Shown: positions 6,671-13,879 of the stretch, one piece after another
Layout of the letters: each line of letters opens with the position of its first letter
Numbering within the stretch: position 1 is the first letter of the stretch
Origin: a virus
Virus record (IMG/VR): IMGVR_UViG_3300028569_000081
Location: 1 to 38,065 of that record
DNA length: 38,065 bases
Strand: one strand, 5' to 3'
Translations under genes and position numbers: made by a program
Notes under the pieces: model-generated
What the model was told of the DNA's origin: nothing
The model's input: only the letters and a program-made list of their open reading frames with translations
The model's database searches: none

Positions 6671-7629
6671 TGACCATTTCCTCGAGGCTGACCATCTTCG
6701 AGGGCCCGGATGGCGGTGGCAAGTCCACCGCCGCTCGGCGTTTTGCCGAGAAGACCGGTGCCCGGTATGTCCACTGCGGGTCGTTCAAGAACGTCCAGCG
6801 GATCGGCCGGTTCTACGTGGAGGCCATGCTGCCGGCGCTGCTCGGCTATCAGGACGTGGTGATGGACCGGTGCTGGCTGAGCGAGAAGCCGTATGGTGAT
6901 GCCTTCCGCCAGGGTCATGATCGTCTCGGCGTGACCAGCGTCCGTGCGCTGGAGAGGCTGGCCTTCCGGTGCTCCACCCTTGTCGTGTGGTGCCTGCCGC
7001 CGTACGACCGGATCCGGTCCAGCTTCATGGAGCGGAAGCAGATCGAGATGTTGGAGGACGAGTCGCAGCTGAAGCAGGTGGACACGTCCTACCGCGGTGC
7101 CACGACGAGCCTGCCGTCGATCGTATACGACTACACGCGCACGCCGTTGCCGGCGCCTCGTGCCATGGACAGGCAGCGGTCAGTGGCGCACGGGCTGGAC
7201 TTCCAGACCGCCGGCAACCATTCGGCGCCCATCGCGCTGGTGGGCGAAGGCTTCTCCGAGCCGAAGGACGGGGACTGCCTGTACCAGTGGCCGTTCGGCT
7301 CTATGAACCACAGCCGCTGCAGCCACTGGCTGACGCAGAACCTGGAGGACGCTGGCATCAGTGAGTCCAGCCTCTTCTGGGTCAACTCCGACCAGGGGGA
7401 CCACGACGACATGCGCGAGATGCTCGGTGAGCGACGCCATGTCGTGGCTCTTGGGGCCAAAGCCCTGACCCGTCTGACCGAACTCGACATCGATTGCAGC
7501 GCCGTCGAGCACCCGCAGAGCTGGAAGAGGTTCAAGTCCTCGCAGCCCTACCCCCTCGGCAAGTTGTTGGCGGACGACATTCAGCTCGCCAACTCCATCT
7601 TCAAGACCATGCAAGGAGCAGCAGAATGA
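6670..7629 (+). CDS. Thymidylate-kinase-like P-loop kinase fused to a UDG-like domain (candidate 5-hmdU DNA kinase)
   Basis: The ATG at 6670 overlaps the previous stop (TGATG) with GGAGAAGGA about 8 bases upstream; the product is 319 residues. Residues 1-170 form a P-loop kinase of the thymidylate kinase group: Walker A EGPDGGGKST (11-20), DR at 66-67 in VVMDRCWLSEKPYG, and a lid-like region around 115-140. Residues 186-300 resemble a uracil-DNA glycosylase fold: IALVGEGFSEP (188-198), WPFGSMNHS (207-215), LFWVNSD (235-241), VVALGAKAL (258-266) and HPQSWKRF (281-288). The usual acidic catalytic residue of the first UDG motif is not evident, so the domain may only bind a flipped base. 5-hmdU DNA kinases belong to the thymidylate kinase family, and the fusion with a base-recognising domain fits a kinase acting on DNA. 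A free dNMP kinase remains possible. Confidence 0.65.
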   Translation: MTISSRLTIFEGPDGGGKSTAARRFAEKTGARYVHCGSFKNVQRIGRFYVEAMLPALLGYQDVVMDRCWLSEKPYGDAFRQGHDRLGVTSVRALERLAFRCSTLVVWCLPPYDRIRSSFMERKQIEMLEDESQLKQVDTSYRGATTSLPSIVYDYTRTPLPAPRAMDRQRSVAHGLDFQTAGNHSAPIALVGEGFSEPKDGDCLYQWPFGSMNHSRCSHWLTQNLEDAGISESSLFWVNSDQGDHDDMREMLGERRHVVALGAKALTRLTELDIDCSAVEHPQSWKRFKSSQPYPLGKLLADDIQLANSIFKTMQGAAE

Positions 7630-8447
7630 CCGAGAGTTTCGACCAGTCTTGGCTGAAGACCCTGGCCACGATCCTGGAGCAGGGCAAAGAGGTCTCGCCG
7701 CGCGGGATGAAGACTATGGAGGTGCCGCAATACACCGTCGAGGTGGACATGCGGTATCCCGTCCTGACATGCCCGCAACGCAAACTCAACTATCGGTTCA
7801 TGGCGGCCGAGGCGTTCTGGATCCTGTCGGGCGACAACACCGTCGCCGGCATCGCCCCGTGGAATGTCAACATCGCCAAGTTCAGCGACGACGGCGAGAC
7901 CTTCCATGGCGCCTACGGTCCTCGGATCGTGGACCAGCTGCCCTACGTGGTCGGCAAGCTCATCTCGGATCGGGACACTCGGCAGGCGGTCATCACGACC
8001 TGGATCCAGAAGCCCGGTGCTTCGAAGGACATTCCCTGCACGGTGGCCTTCGACTTCAAGATCCGCGACGGCAAGCTGAACCTCCACGTGTTCATGCGGT
8101 CGTCCGATGTCTGGCTCGGTCTGCCGTATGACACCTTCAACTTCTCGATGCTCGCCGCCCTGGTCTGCACGATCATCAACACCTTCGGCGGCGCCATGTG
8201 GGAGACCGTCGGCCTCGGGCGTCTCTTCCTGACGGCGGCCAGCAGCCATCTCTATGAGCAGCATTTCGAGGCTGCCCGCGAGTGCCTGAAGGTGCACGAT
8301 TTCCGGTTCTGCGCCGAAGTGCCGGAAGGTCTCTACGTGGCGATGGACAACGGCGACTCGCTGATGGAGTATCTTCGGACCCTCCGAGACGCCAAGAGGG
8401 GCGACAACCTTCGGTGGTGGGAGTTGGATCGTGCGTCCGACGCGTGA
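7626..8447 (+). CDS. Thymidylate-synthase-family enzyme, probable (d)CMP/dUMP hydroxymethylase
   Basis: 273 residues, start ATG 7626 overlapping the kinase stop (ATGA). The thymidylate synthase fold is clear: Glu62 in AAEAFWILSGD, HGAYGPR (94-100), catalytic Cys138 in DIPCTVAF, RSSDVWLGLPYD (158-169) and SSHLYEQH (206-213). Two departures stand out. The Asn that selects dUMP (E. coli Asn177, in LGLPFN) is Asp169 here, the change that in T4 gp42 goes with dCMP specificity. The His after the catalytic Cys is Thr. The C-terminal folate-closing tail of true thymidylate synthases is missing. The enzyme is therefore more likely a hydroxymethylase than a dTMP maker. Given the dCMP deaminase next door, it might make 5-hydroxymethyl-dCMP or -dUMP; the sequence favours dCMP. 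Confidence 0.85.
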   Translation: MTESFDQSWLKTLATILEQGKEVSPRGMKTMEVPQYTVEVDMRYPVLTCPQRKLNYRFMAAEAFWILSGDNTVAGIAPWNVNIAKFSDDGETFHGAYGPRIVDQLPYVVGKLISDRDTRQAVITTWIQKPGASKDIPCTVAFDFKIRDGKLNLHVFMRSSDVWLGLPYDTFNFSMLAALVCTIINTFGGAMWETVGLGRLFLTAASSHLYEQHFEAARECLKVHDFRFCAEVPEGLYVAMDNGDSLMEYLRTLRDAKRGDNLRWWELDRASDA

Positions 8448-8934
8448 ACGCTGGGCCATGGACATGGCCCTCCTGACGGCGAAGCGGTCCACGTGCTGCC
8501 GTCGCCAGGTCGGCTGTGTCCTGCTGAACGAGCGCGGCCACGTCCTCGCCACTGGATACAACGGCGTGGCTGCCGGTCTTCCGCACTGCAATGATAGGGT
8601 CTTGGAAGATCCTGTCGACGTCGGGCTCTCCCACGCAGGACTTGTCGGTAGGCAGGTCACGTACCCGTTTGCCTGCGAGGGTGCGGCGTCCCCGTCCGGC
8701 ACCAACCTCGATGCCTGCCAGGCGATCCACGCAGAGCAGAACGCTCTGCTGCAGTGTAGAGACGTCTACGCCATCGACACGACTTTCGTGACGGCGAGCC
8801 CATGCGTGACCTGCACGAAGCTGCTGCTCAACACGGGCTGCAGGAGGGTGGTGTACCTGGAGGAGTATCCGCACTCGGCGGCCAGGGAGCTGTGGCTCTC
8901 CGCTGGCCGCCAGTGGGAGAAGATAGAGGCCTAG
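8431..8934 (+). CDS. dCMP deaminase
   Basis: 167 residues of the cytidine/deoxycytidylate deaminase family. Zinc ligands and catalytic residues are visible: His100 and Glu102 in IHAEQNALL, and Cys125 and Cys128 in SPCVTCTK. The N-terminal AKRSTCCRRQVGCVLL and GYNG motifs are typical of dCMP deaminases. The start is GTG 8431, overlapping the upstream gene by 17 bases with GGGAG upstream; the later ATG 8458 would cut conserved sequence. It converts dCMP to dUMP, and phage enzymes may also accept 5-substituted dCMP. It is the last gene of the plus-strand block, and its stop lies inside a terminator hairpin. Confidence 0.9.
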   Translation: MRPTRERWAMDMALLTAKRSTCCRRQVGCVLLNERGHVLATGYNGVAAGLPHCNDRVLEDPVDVGLSHAGLVGRQVTYPFACEGAASPSGTNLDACQAIHAEQNALLQCRDVYAIDTTFVTASPCVTCTKLLLNTGCRRVVYLEEYPHSAARELWLSAGRQWEKIEA

Positions 8935-8952
8935 CGGCCTTTCCTCTTCTTC
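8925..8952 (+). terminator. Compact bidirectional terminator between convergent blocks
   Basis: AGGCC (8927-8931) and GGCCT (8936-8940) form a stem with loop TAGC that can extend by a G-U and an A-U pair, followed by TTCCTCTTCTTC. Read from the minus strand, the same stem is followed by the T-rich CTATCTTCTC. The stop codons of both convergent genes lie in the hairpin. Confidence 0.6.
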
Positions 8953-9089
8953 ATCTTGGGTGCGGTGGCCGCCATCAACTTGTTCGGCGCCGCACCCTGG
9001 GACCCAAGGTTCTGGGACCCCTTTGCCGGGGACTTGGTGTTGTAGCTGCCCTTCCCCGACGGCTTCTTCCCTCGCATGATATGGGTCAT
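8931..9089 (-). CDS. Basic 52-aa protein
   Basis: The ATG at 9089 is preceded by GGAGGTGAC, a strong ribosome site, so the start is well supported. The protein is rich in Lys, Gly and Ser (RGKKPSGKGSYNT, ending PKMKKRKGR), has a net positive charge and no hydrophobic segment. It is the last gene of the late block, one base after the spanin-like lipoprotein gene. Small basic proteins of this sort in phages may bind nucleic acid or membranes, but no function is recognised here. Its stop overlaps the end of the convergent dCMP deaminase gene. Confidence 0.65.
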   Translation of the reverse strand: MTHIMRGKKPSGKGSYNTKSPAKGSQNLGSQGAAPNKLMAATAPKMKKRKGR

Positions 9090-9090
9090 G

Positions 9091-9282
9091 TCACCTCCAG
9101 TGGCACAAGCGTTCGCCTGTTTCATTGTGGGCCAGGATCTGGCGGGCGGTCTGGTCCGCCAGCTGGTCCTGCCGGCTCACAAGGATCGGGCGCCAGGGAC
9201 CGCAGACATCAATCCCTGGACCAGCGGTCGTACAGGCGCCCAACAGCGTCAGGCTCACGAGCAACAGTGCGGTCCACCTCAT
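9091..9282 (-). CDS. Rz1-like outer-membrane spanin lipoprotein
   Basis: The product begins MRWTALLLVSLTLLGAC, a signal peptide with lipobox LGAC, so it would be an outer-membrane lipoprotein. The mature part has two Cys residues (DVCGPWRPILVS and GERLCHW) and the TARQILAHN segment common in lysis lipoproteins of alphaproteobacterial phages. With ATG 9282 it is 63 residues; an ATG nine bases earlier is too close to the AAGGAGG ribosome site. Its 5' part lies out of frame within the 9209-9475 gene, the nested arrangement of Rz1 within Rz. It would connect with the inner-membrane partner to fuse the membranes at lysis. Confidence 0.75.
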   Translation of the reverse strand: MRWTALLLVSLTLLGACTTAGPGIDVCGPWRPILVSRQDQLADQTARQILAHNETGERLCHWR

Positions 9283-9475
9283 TTCGAACATCCCTCCTTT
9301 CGAGGTCCCGGATCGCGGCCTCGTGGTTAGCCCTGGCGCGGCCCAGAGCGGTGCCCCGGGCGAACGCCATATAGACAGCCATGGCAATCGCTGCAATGGC
9401 ACCGGCCGCAACCAGGCCGTAGCCGGCAATGCGGCTGGACCGCACTGCCGACAGTAGCCAGAGGATCCAGGTCAT
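9209..9475 (-). CDS. Small membrane protein, probable inner-membrane spanin (Rz-like)
   Basis: 88 residues with a hydrophobic segment at about 15-38 (GYGLVAAGAIAAIAMAVYMA) followed by a charged, helical tail (RANHEAAIRDLERRDVRNEV). One membrane segment plus a periplasmic coiled-coil-like tail is the layout of an Rz-type spanin, though it is shorter than lambda Rz. The ATG at 9475 overlaps the lysozyme stop (ATGA). The lipoprotein gene overlaps its 3' end in another frame, supporting the spanin pair. Confidence 0.65.
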   Translation of the reverse strand: MTWILWLLSAVRSSRIAGYGLVAAGAIAAIAMAVYMAFARGTALGRARANHEAAIRDLERRDVRNEVDRTVAREPDAVGRLYDRWSRD

Positions 9476-10119
9476 GGCCCAGCTGCCTTGTGCTCCTGGA
9501 TGCGGCCCCAGACGAACCAGCCCGCGACCAGGACCACGACCAGCGCTGCGACCCCAGGGGCCATGTCCCTCAGGATCGACAGCGCTGGGACCGCGTTGGC
9601 GACCGCATCCGCCAGCGGCTGGATCCCCTGGACGGCGATGCCGGCGGCTCCGACCTTGGCGGCGGCCTGGACGGTCCCGGTCTGGTGGACGGGCACGGGA
9701 GGCAGATCGAAGCCGGCCAGCCGAAGGCCCTGGTCCAGCTCATCTTCCGGCCATTCCCAGTTGCCGCCTTCGTGAGCGGCGATCGCCACGCACAGCTCCC
9801 GCATCACACGGTAGTTCTGCACCTGGATCGGACCTCGGCCGAGCTTTCGTTCCAGGGCGGCGATGTAGGCCTCGGTGTCATTCTCATTCGGAGGGGCGAA
9901 CTTGCCGATGATTTTCCGGACGGTATCGAGCTGATACCGCTCCTTGTAGGTGCGGATCAGCGACGCCAAGGCCCGCCACCCGAACTGACGGGTGGTGAAC
10001 TTGACGAAACCGCCGTCGCCAGGACCTGCCTGACCCTGCCAGTTGTTGGCGGTGTTGAAGCGGATGTTGCCCGGGTTGTTGTTCCGCCAACTCAGCGGTG
10101 GGCGCCTGGTGGTTGCCAT
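9472..10119 (-). CDS. Membrane-anchored phage lysozyme (P5-like)
   Basis: 215 residues; ATG 10119 has AGGAGGG upstream. The N-terminal 100 residues match a phage peptidoglycan hydrolase type seen as structural protein P5: WRNNNPGNIRFNTANNW near residues 10-28, GFVKFTTRQFGWRAL, and KFAPPNENDTEAYI. The C-terminus has a hydrophobic segment (VAALVVVLVAGWFVWG) and a short basic tail, so the enzyme would be membrane-anchored. It sits between holin and spanins and is the likely lysis endolysin; the catalytic residue cannot be named with confidence. A tail anchor could hold it inactive until the holin collapses the membrane potential (inference). Confidence 0.75.
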   Translation of the reverse strand: MATTRRPPLSWRNNNPGNIRFNTANNWQGQAGPGDGGFVKFTTRQFGWRALASLIRTYKERYQLDTVRKIIGKFAPPNENDTEAYIAALERKLGRGPIQVQNYRVMRELCVAIAAHEGGNWEWPEDELDQGLRLAGFDLPPVPVHQTGTVQAAAKVGAAGIAVQGIQPLADAVANAVPALSILRDMAPGVAALVVVLVAGWFVWGRIQEHKAAGP

Positions 10120-10120
10120 A

Positions 10121-10426
10121 TCAAGTCCCTCCTGGGGTTGGCGGCTTCGGAGGAAGCCACCGGTTGAAGATTTCATCCACGACCCTTGGCCCAACATACC
10201 CGACCGAGATGGTCATGGCATGGTGGGCAAAGCTCTTCAGTTCCAAGTAATCGGCTAATCCAGAGCCGATGATGCCCATGCCGACAGCGGTGGGGATTTC
10301 CCACAGCAGCGACCAGCCAAAGGGGCGGCGATCCATCCTGGACATCGCAATCAGACGGCCAAGGAAGCCGAGGGCCCCAGCCCCGGCCGCCTTGACCACC
10401 TCGTCATTGAGAAAACCATCAGCCAT
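10121..10426 (-). CDS. Holin
   Basis: 101 residues. ATG 10426 follows GGGGCGAG. Three short hydrophobic stretches are seen: AAGAGALGFLGRLIAMS, SLLWEIPTAVGMGIIGSGLA and AMTISVGYVGP, followed by a Pro-rich basic tail. This matches small phage holins of the kind placed directly before lysozyme genes. It lies one base before the lysozyme start, and the gene pair is coupled to the spanins. Confidence 0.75.
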   Translation of the reverse strand: MADGFLNDEVVKAAGAGALGFLGRLIAMSRMDRRPFGWSLLWEIPTAVGMGIIGSGLADYLELKSFAHHAMTISVGYVGPRVVDEIFNRWLPPKPPTPGGT

Positions 10427-10470
10427 GTCTCGCCCCTTTGAAGCGTTGAGTCCTGGACGCCACACGGCGG

Positions 10471-11448
10471 TCACCACGAAGCCGAGGAGGCCGGGATCCA
10501 GAACGAGGTGCCGTTGATCTTGATTTGGATCCGGCTGGTCGCCGAGAACGCCGGGGCAGAGACCGCGGCGGTGGCGGCCGTGCCGACGATGTCGAGCTGA
10601 CCCGTCCCCTTGGGCTGGAGACGCAGATCGACGTTGGTGTCGGATCCGACCGCCTGGATGACGGGGTGCGACGCCGCCGCGGCACCGAGAACGCTCATGT
10701 AGTTGGCGAAGTTGCGACCGATGTCCACGGGCCCGGTGCCCTTGCCCTCGATCCGGAGATTGATGTTGGCGTCCGTACCCTGCGCAGAGACGATCGGTGC
10801 GTTGGCGGTGATGTTGCCGGCGGCCTGGACGTAGTTGACGACAGTACCAGCGGTGTCCGCCACCTGGAACTGGATCCGGGCGACATTGTTCTGCGTGGCG
10901 AACTGCAAAGCGCCGGTACCACGTGAAATCATCGCGATCGGAATGTTCGTGCCGCCCTGCACGGCGATCTGCACGGCATTGGAGGCCGTGGATCCGGTCA
11001 GACCGATCGAGTTCGTCGACGATGTGGTGTTGATGATCAGAACCTGCTGGTTGCCGCCGGTCCTGAGCGAGATGTTGGACGTGCCCTTCGACGTGATGTT
11101 GAGAGACACGTTGGTGTCCGAACCAGCCGCCGCCAGCTGGACGGCCGTGGCAGTGGCCGCGCCAGTGAGTTCGATCCGGTTGACAGAGGTCGAGCCCCCA
11201 GTGAACCTGACCTGCTCTGCGCCGGACAGGGAAACACCGATGGCCCCCACCGCGGGGGTGTAGAAGCCGGAGTTCGCCGTTCCCACAGCGATGCTCGGAG
11301 CGGTCGGATTGGAACTCGCCTGGGACGGGTCGGCGCCGGCAATCACATCGGCCAAGGCAGTGAGGAATGCCTGATCCCCGATTTGGTACCCGCTGCGGTA
11401 CGCGGAGTCCAGTCGGCGGAAGATCAGGTCGGAAATGGAGAAAGCCAT
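10471..11448 (-). CDS. Repeat-containing fibre-like structural protein, 325 aa
   Basis: Start ATG 11448 after AAGGAACC. The first 70 residues begin MAFSISDLIFRRLDSAYRSG and hold a short helical region. The rest is beta-rich and built of repeats of about 50 residues with the core [ST]D[TA]N[VI].L.....GT: SDTNVSLNITSKGTSNI, GGTNIPIAMISRGTGAL, TDANINLRIEGKGTGPVDI, SDTNVDLRLQPKGTGQLDI. Such repeats suggest a trimeric beta-structured fibre or decoration protein. It lies between the tailspike and holin, so a role in host binding or tail decoration is inferred. Confidence 0.65.
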   Translation of the reverse strand: MAFSISDLIFRRLDSAYRSGYQIGDQAFLTALADVIAGADPSQASSNPTAPSIAVGTANSGFYTPAVGAIGVSLSGAEQVRFTGGSTSVNRIELTGAATATAVQLAAAGSDTNVSLNITSKGTSNISLRTGGNQQVLIINTTSSTNSIGLTGSTASNAVQIAVQGGTNIPIAMISRGTGALQFATQNNVARIQFQVADTAGTVVNYVQAAGNITANAPIVSAQGTDANINLRIEGKGTGPVDIGRNFANYMSVLGAAAASHPVIQAVGSDTNVDLRLQPKGTGQLDIVGTAATAAVSAPAFSATSRIQIKINGTSFWIPASSASW

Positions 11449-11480
11449 GGTCGTGGTTCCTTCGGATGGGTTGGCGGAGA

Positions 11481-13877
11481 CTACAGGCGGATTTTCCGCC
11501 CTTGGACATAGAGAGTTCCCACACCGAGATCGATGGTGTCGGACGGGTGGATATTTTCCAGACACACGTTGACCGAGTTAGCCAACCTGACCTGCGCCGT
11601 AATCCTGATGGACCCGATGTCGGAACCTCCGGCCGTATCGGGAGCGAAGGTGGCTTCCATCGCGTCGCCCGTCCTGGCGTTGGGGAACGACACGATTTGA
11701 AAGGTCCTGGACCCCGGTGTCAAGCTCGGAGGATCATAGCCCGACAGGTAGACGCCGCGCTCCTGAGCGCCCCACCCACGGTTCGCCCCGTACAAAAGAG
11801 GGGGCGACTGGAGAGAGTCGCAGTAGAGACGCAACGACCTGATGATGGCTCCAGCTTCGCCACCTCGGACTCCGATGACGGCGTACCTCGCCGACGGATG
11901 GACCCGGACCCTCTGCATCCTGTTGAAGTCAGGAACAGTCTCCACCAACACCGAGTTGATGTAAATCTCCAGAGGTTGGTCGAGGTTGACGCTCCCCTCC
12001 CACCACATCGGGGCATATGGAGGGGGAATGCTCGGCCCCGTGGGGTCGGTGAAGTTCGGAACCACGTTCATGTTGGAAATCGTGATCGGATAGTTCTCGT
12101 CCAGGATGTTCTCGGACGAGTCATACTGTTGGACGATCAGACGAAGGGCTTCGCCCTCTGCTGCAACGAAAATCTCCTTGCACCGTGCCACATCGACAAC
12201 GAATGCCAACCCCCGCGACGTGTTCAGGCCGACGCAGTCGTTATAGAGGGTCGTCGCACCGCCGCCGTCCAACAGGGTCAAGCCGTTGAATACGCCGTTG
12301 CTGAGGTTGACGATGGCCGAGTTCGGGGCGCCGGACAAGACTGCCAGTTTCTCAAACCCGATGGCGCCTGTCAGAGCCGTGCCCGACGCGGAGTCGCTGT
12401 TGTCTCGGTAGGCCATCGCTCGGACGTTGGATGCGTCGGCGAACAACCGAGGAGTGGCGAGAGCCGCCCCTGCCTGGTGGTTCGGATACACGCTCACGCC
12501 AGACCGGGTGACCGAGCTGTCATACAGAACCTGGTCGCCCTTGAAACCGTACGTCCCGGTATAGGTCACCCAGAACGAGCAGTCGTTGATGGTGCTGACG
12601 GCGTGCACGACATAGGGGCTGCACGCTTCCATGCGGATGCGATCGCCCATGATCCCGCGCTCGTCGCCGGCCGTGAACAAGAACGGAATGGCGAGAACGG
12701 TGCCGGGAGTTCCCAGCCTCTGAAGTTCAAAGGCTGGACCGTAGAAGGAATGAGCGTTATGTCGGTCGTAGGCTCCAGGCTCTGCCGAGAAGCGCACACC
12801 GTACCGGGACGTGGTGGTGTTGGTGCTCGACGAGCATGCGAAGTGGCCGCCGAAGTACCGGATGGAGTTGTTCCACCCGGAGGCCTGGCCGGTCCTCGCA
12901 TCCAAGCCATAGCGGTTGTCGACGATACGACCGAGGAAGATGTTGGTGTCCTCGAACCCTCGGCCATCGCCGTAGGTCTGAAGCCCAACGGTGAAACCCT
13001 CGACCTGTTGAACATCAACGACGCACGCATCACAGTTATAGATGCGGATGCCGACGTCGGCTTCCGATGACCAGTCAGAGATGGTCTGCCGCTGGACGCG
13101 GAGAGGGCCGTACTTCTTGTTCCAGTTCCTCGCGGTTCCCGAGTCTCCAAGGGTCAGAGCAATGAACCCACCTGGCGACCGGATCTGACCGTCCATGAAG
13201 ATCCCTGGCGCTCCTCCCGACAGAACCAGCGCCGCGGACGAATAGAACGTCCCTGCTGGGAAGTACGGTGTCATGGCATTGTTCGCGGCGTAGGTGAAGC
13301 ACCGCTGGATGGGAAGGTAGTTGTCAGCGACGCCGTCGCCTACCGCTCCCCACCAGAGAACACTGACGCGGCCCTCATTTTTCTGGACGTCGCGGTAGTA
13401 GCGTCGCCCTCCGGCATCAACGATGATGGACCCGCCGTCGTCAGAAGACGTGGTATCGGATTGAACCAGATAGAACGTGCCTTCTCCACCGTCACCGGTG
13501 GCGGTGTATCCCCTCACGTAAATGGAGGGGAAGGGGATGATGTTCAGACGAAGGGCCGCGATATTCGCCACGTTGACGGTGGCGGTCGACAGATCCACGC
13601 CGACTCCAGTCAGCTTGTCCCAGATCGTGTTGCCGAACCGATCCTTGACAACTTGCCTGAGTTGGTCCTCGTCCGTATAGATCGTGGCCATGCCCGCCGC
13701 GTCGAGCACGATTGGGTTGGTGTTGGTCACCGCCAGATCTGGGTCGGAATAGGTCGTCACCGGAGTGGAAGTGTTTGGCAGATAGAAAAACACGCGGCCA
13801 CCAACCAGCGGCCGGCCATTGCCGTCAATGAACTGCTGGCGGCCGTTAAGGACCTGCCCACCGTGGTTACCGGCCAT
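11481..13877 (-). CDS. Tailspike with head-binding and pectate-lyase-like domains
   Basis: 798 residues. ATG 13877 is preceded by GAGGAGGTAATC, formed by the last codons of the upstream gene. Residues 1-90 resemble the virion-attachment domain of podovirus tailspikes (QQFIDGNGRPLVGGRVFFYL, DEDQLRQVVKDRFGN). At about 170-235 comes the start of a right-handed beta-helix of the pectate lyase superfamily, with LWWGAVGDGVADNYLPIQR and YFPAGTFYSS. The long middle is beta-rich, and the last 200 residues look like a C-terminal carbohydrate-binding or trimerisation part. It likely binds and may cleave host surface polysaccharide. Catalytic residues are not identifiable by eye. Confidence 0.8.
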   Translation of the reverse strand: MAGNHGGQVLNGRQQFIDGNGRPLVGGRVFFYLPNTSTPVTTYSDPDLAVTNTNPIVLDAAGMATIYTDEDQLRQVVKDRFGNTIWDKLTGVGVDLSTATVNVANIAALRLNIIPFPSIYVRGYTATGDGGEGTFYLVQSDTTSSDDGGSIIVDAGGRRYYRDVQKNEGRVSVLWWGAVGDGVADNYLPIQRCFTYAANNAMTPYFPAGTFYSSAALVLSGGAPGIFMDGQIRSPGGFIALTLGDSGTARNWNKKYGPLRVQRQTISDWSSEADVGIRIYNCDACVVDVQQVEGFTVGLQTYGDGRGFEDTNIFLGRIVDNRYGLDARTGQASGWNNSIRYFGGHFACSSSTNTTTSRYGVRFSAEPGAYDRHNAHSFYGPAFELQRLGTPGTVLAIPFLFTAGDERGIMGDRIRMEACSPYVVHAVSTINDCSFWVTYTGTYGFKGDQVLYDSSVTRSGVSVYPNHQAGAALATPRLFADASNVRAMAYRDNSDSASGTALTGAIGFEKLAVLSGAPNSAIVNLSNGVFNGLTLLDGGGATTLYNDCVGLNTSRGLAFVVDVARCKEIFVAAEGEALRLIVQQYDSSENILDENYPITISNMNVVPNFTDPTGPSIPPPYAPMWWEGSVNLDQPLEIYINSVLVETVPDFNRMQRVRVHPSARYAVIGVRGGEAGAIIRSLRLYCDSLQSPPLLYGANRGWGAQERGVYLSGYDPPSLTPGSRTFQIVSFPNARTGDAMEATFAPDTAGGSDIGSIRITAQVRLANSVNVCLENIHPSDTIDLGVGTLYVQGRKIRL

Positions 13878-13879
13878 GA

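Noticed and set aside
7581-8705. 374-aa open frame on the minus strand
   Set aside because: Antisense shadow of the thymidylate-synthase-like and dCMP deaminase genes, both with intact catalytic residues on the plus strand.
10427-11524. Extended frame upstream of the holin
   Set aside because: It is the shifted frame of the repeat-containing fibre gene; the holin start ATG 10426 has its own ribosome site.
11367-13070. 567-aa open frame on the plus strand
   Set aside because: Antisense to the tailspike gene; the translation has no domain and no supported ribosome site.
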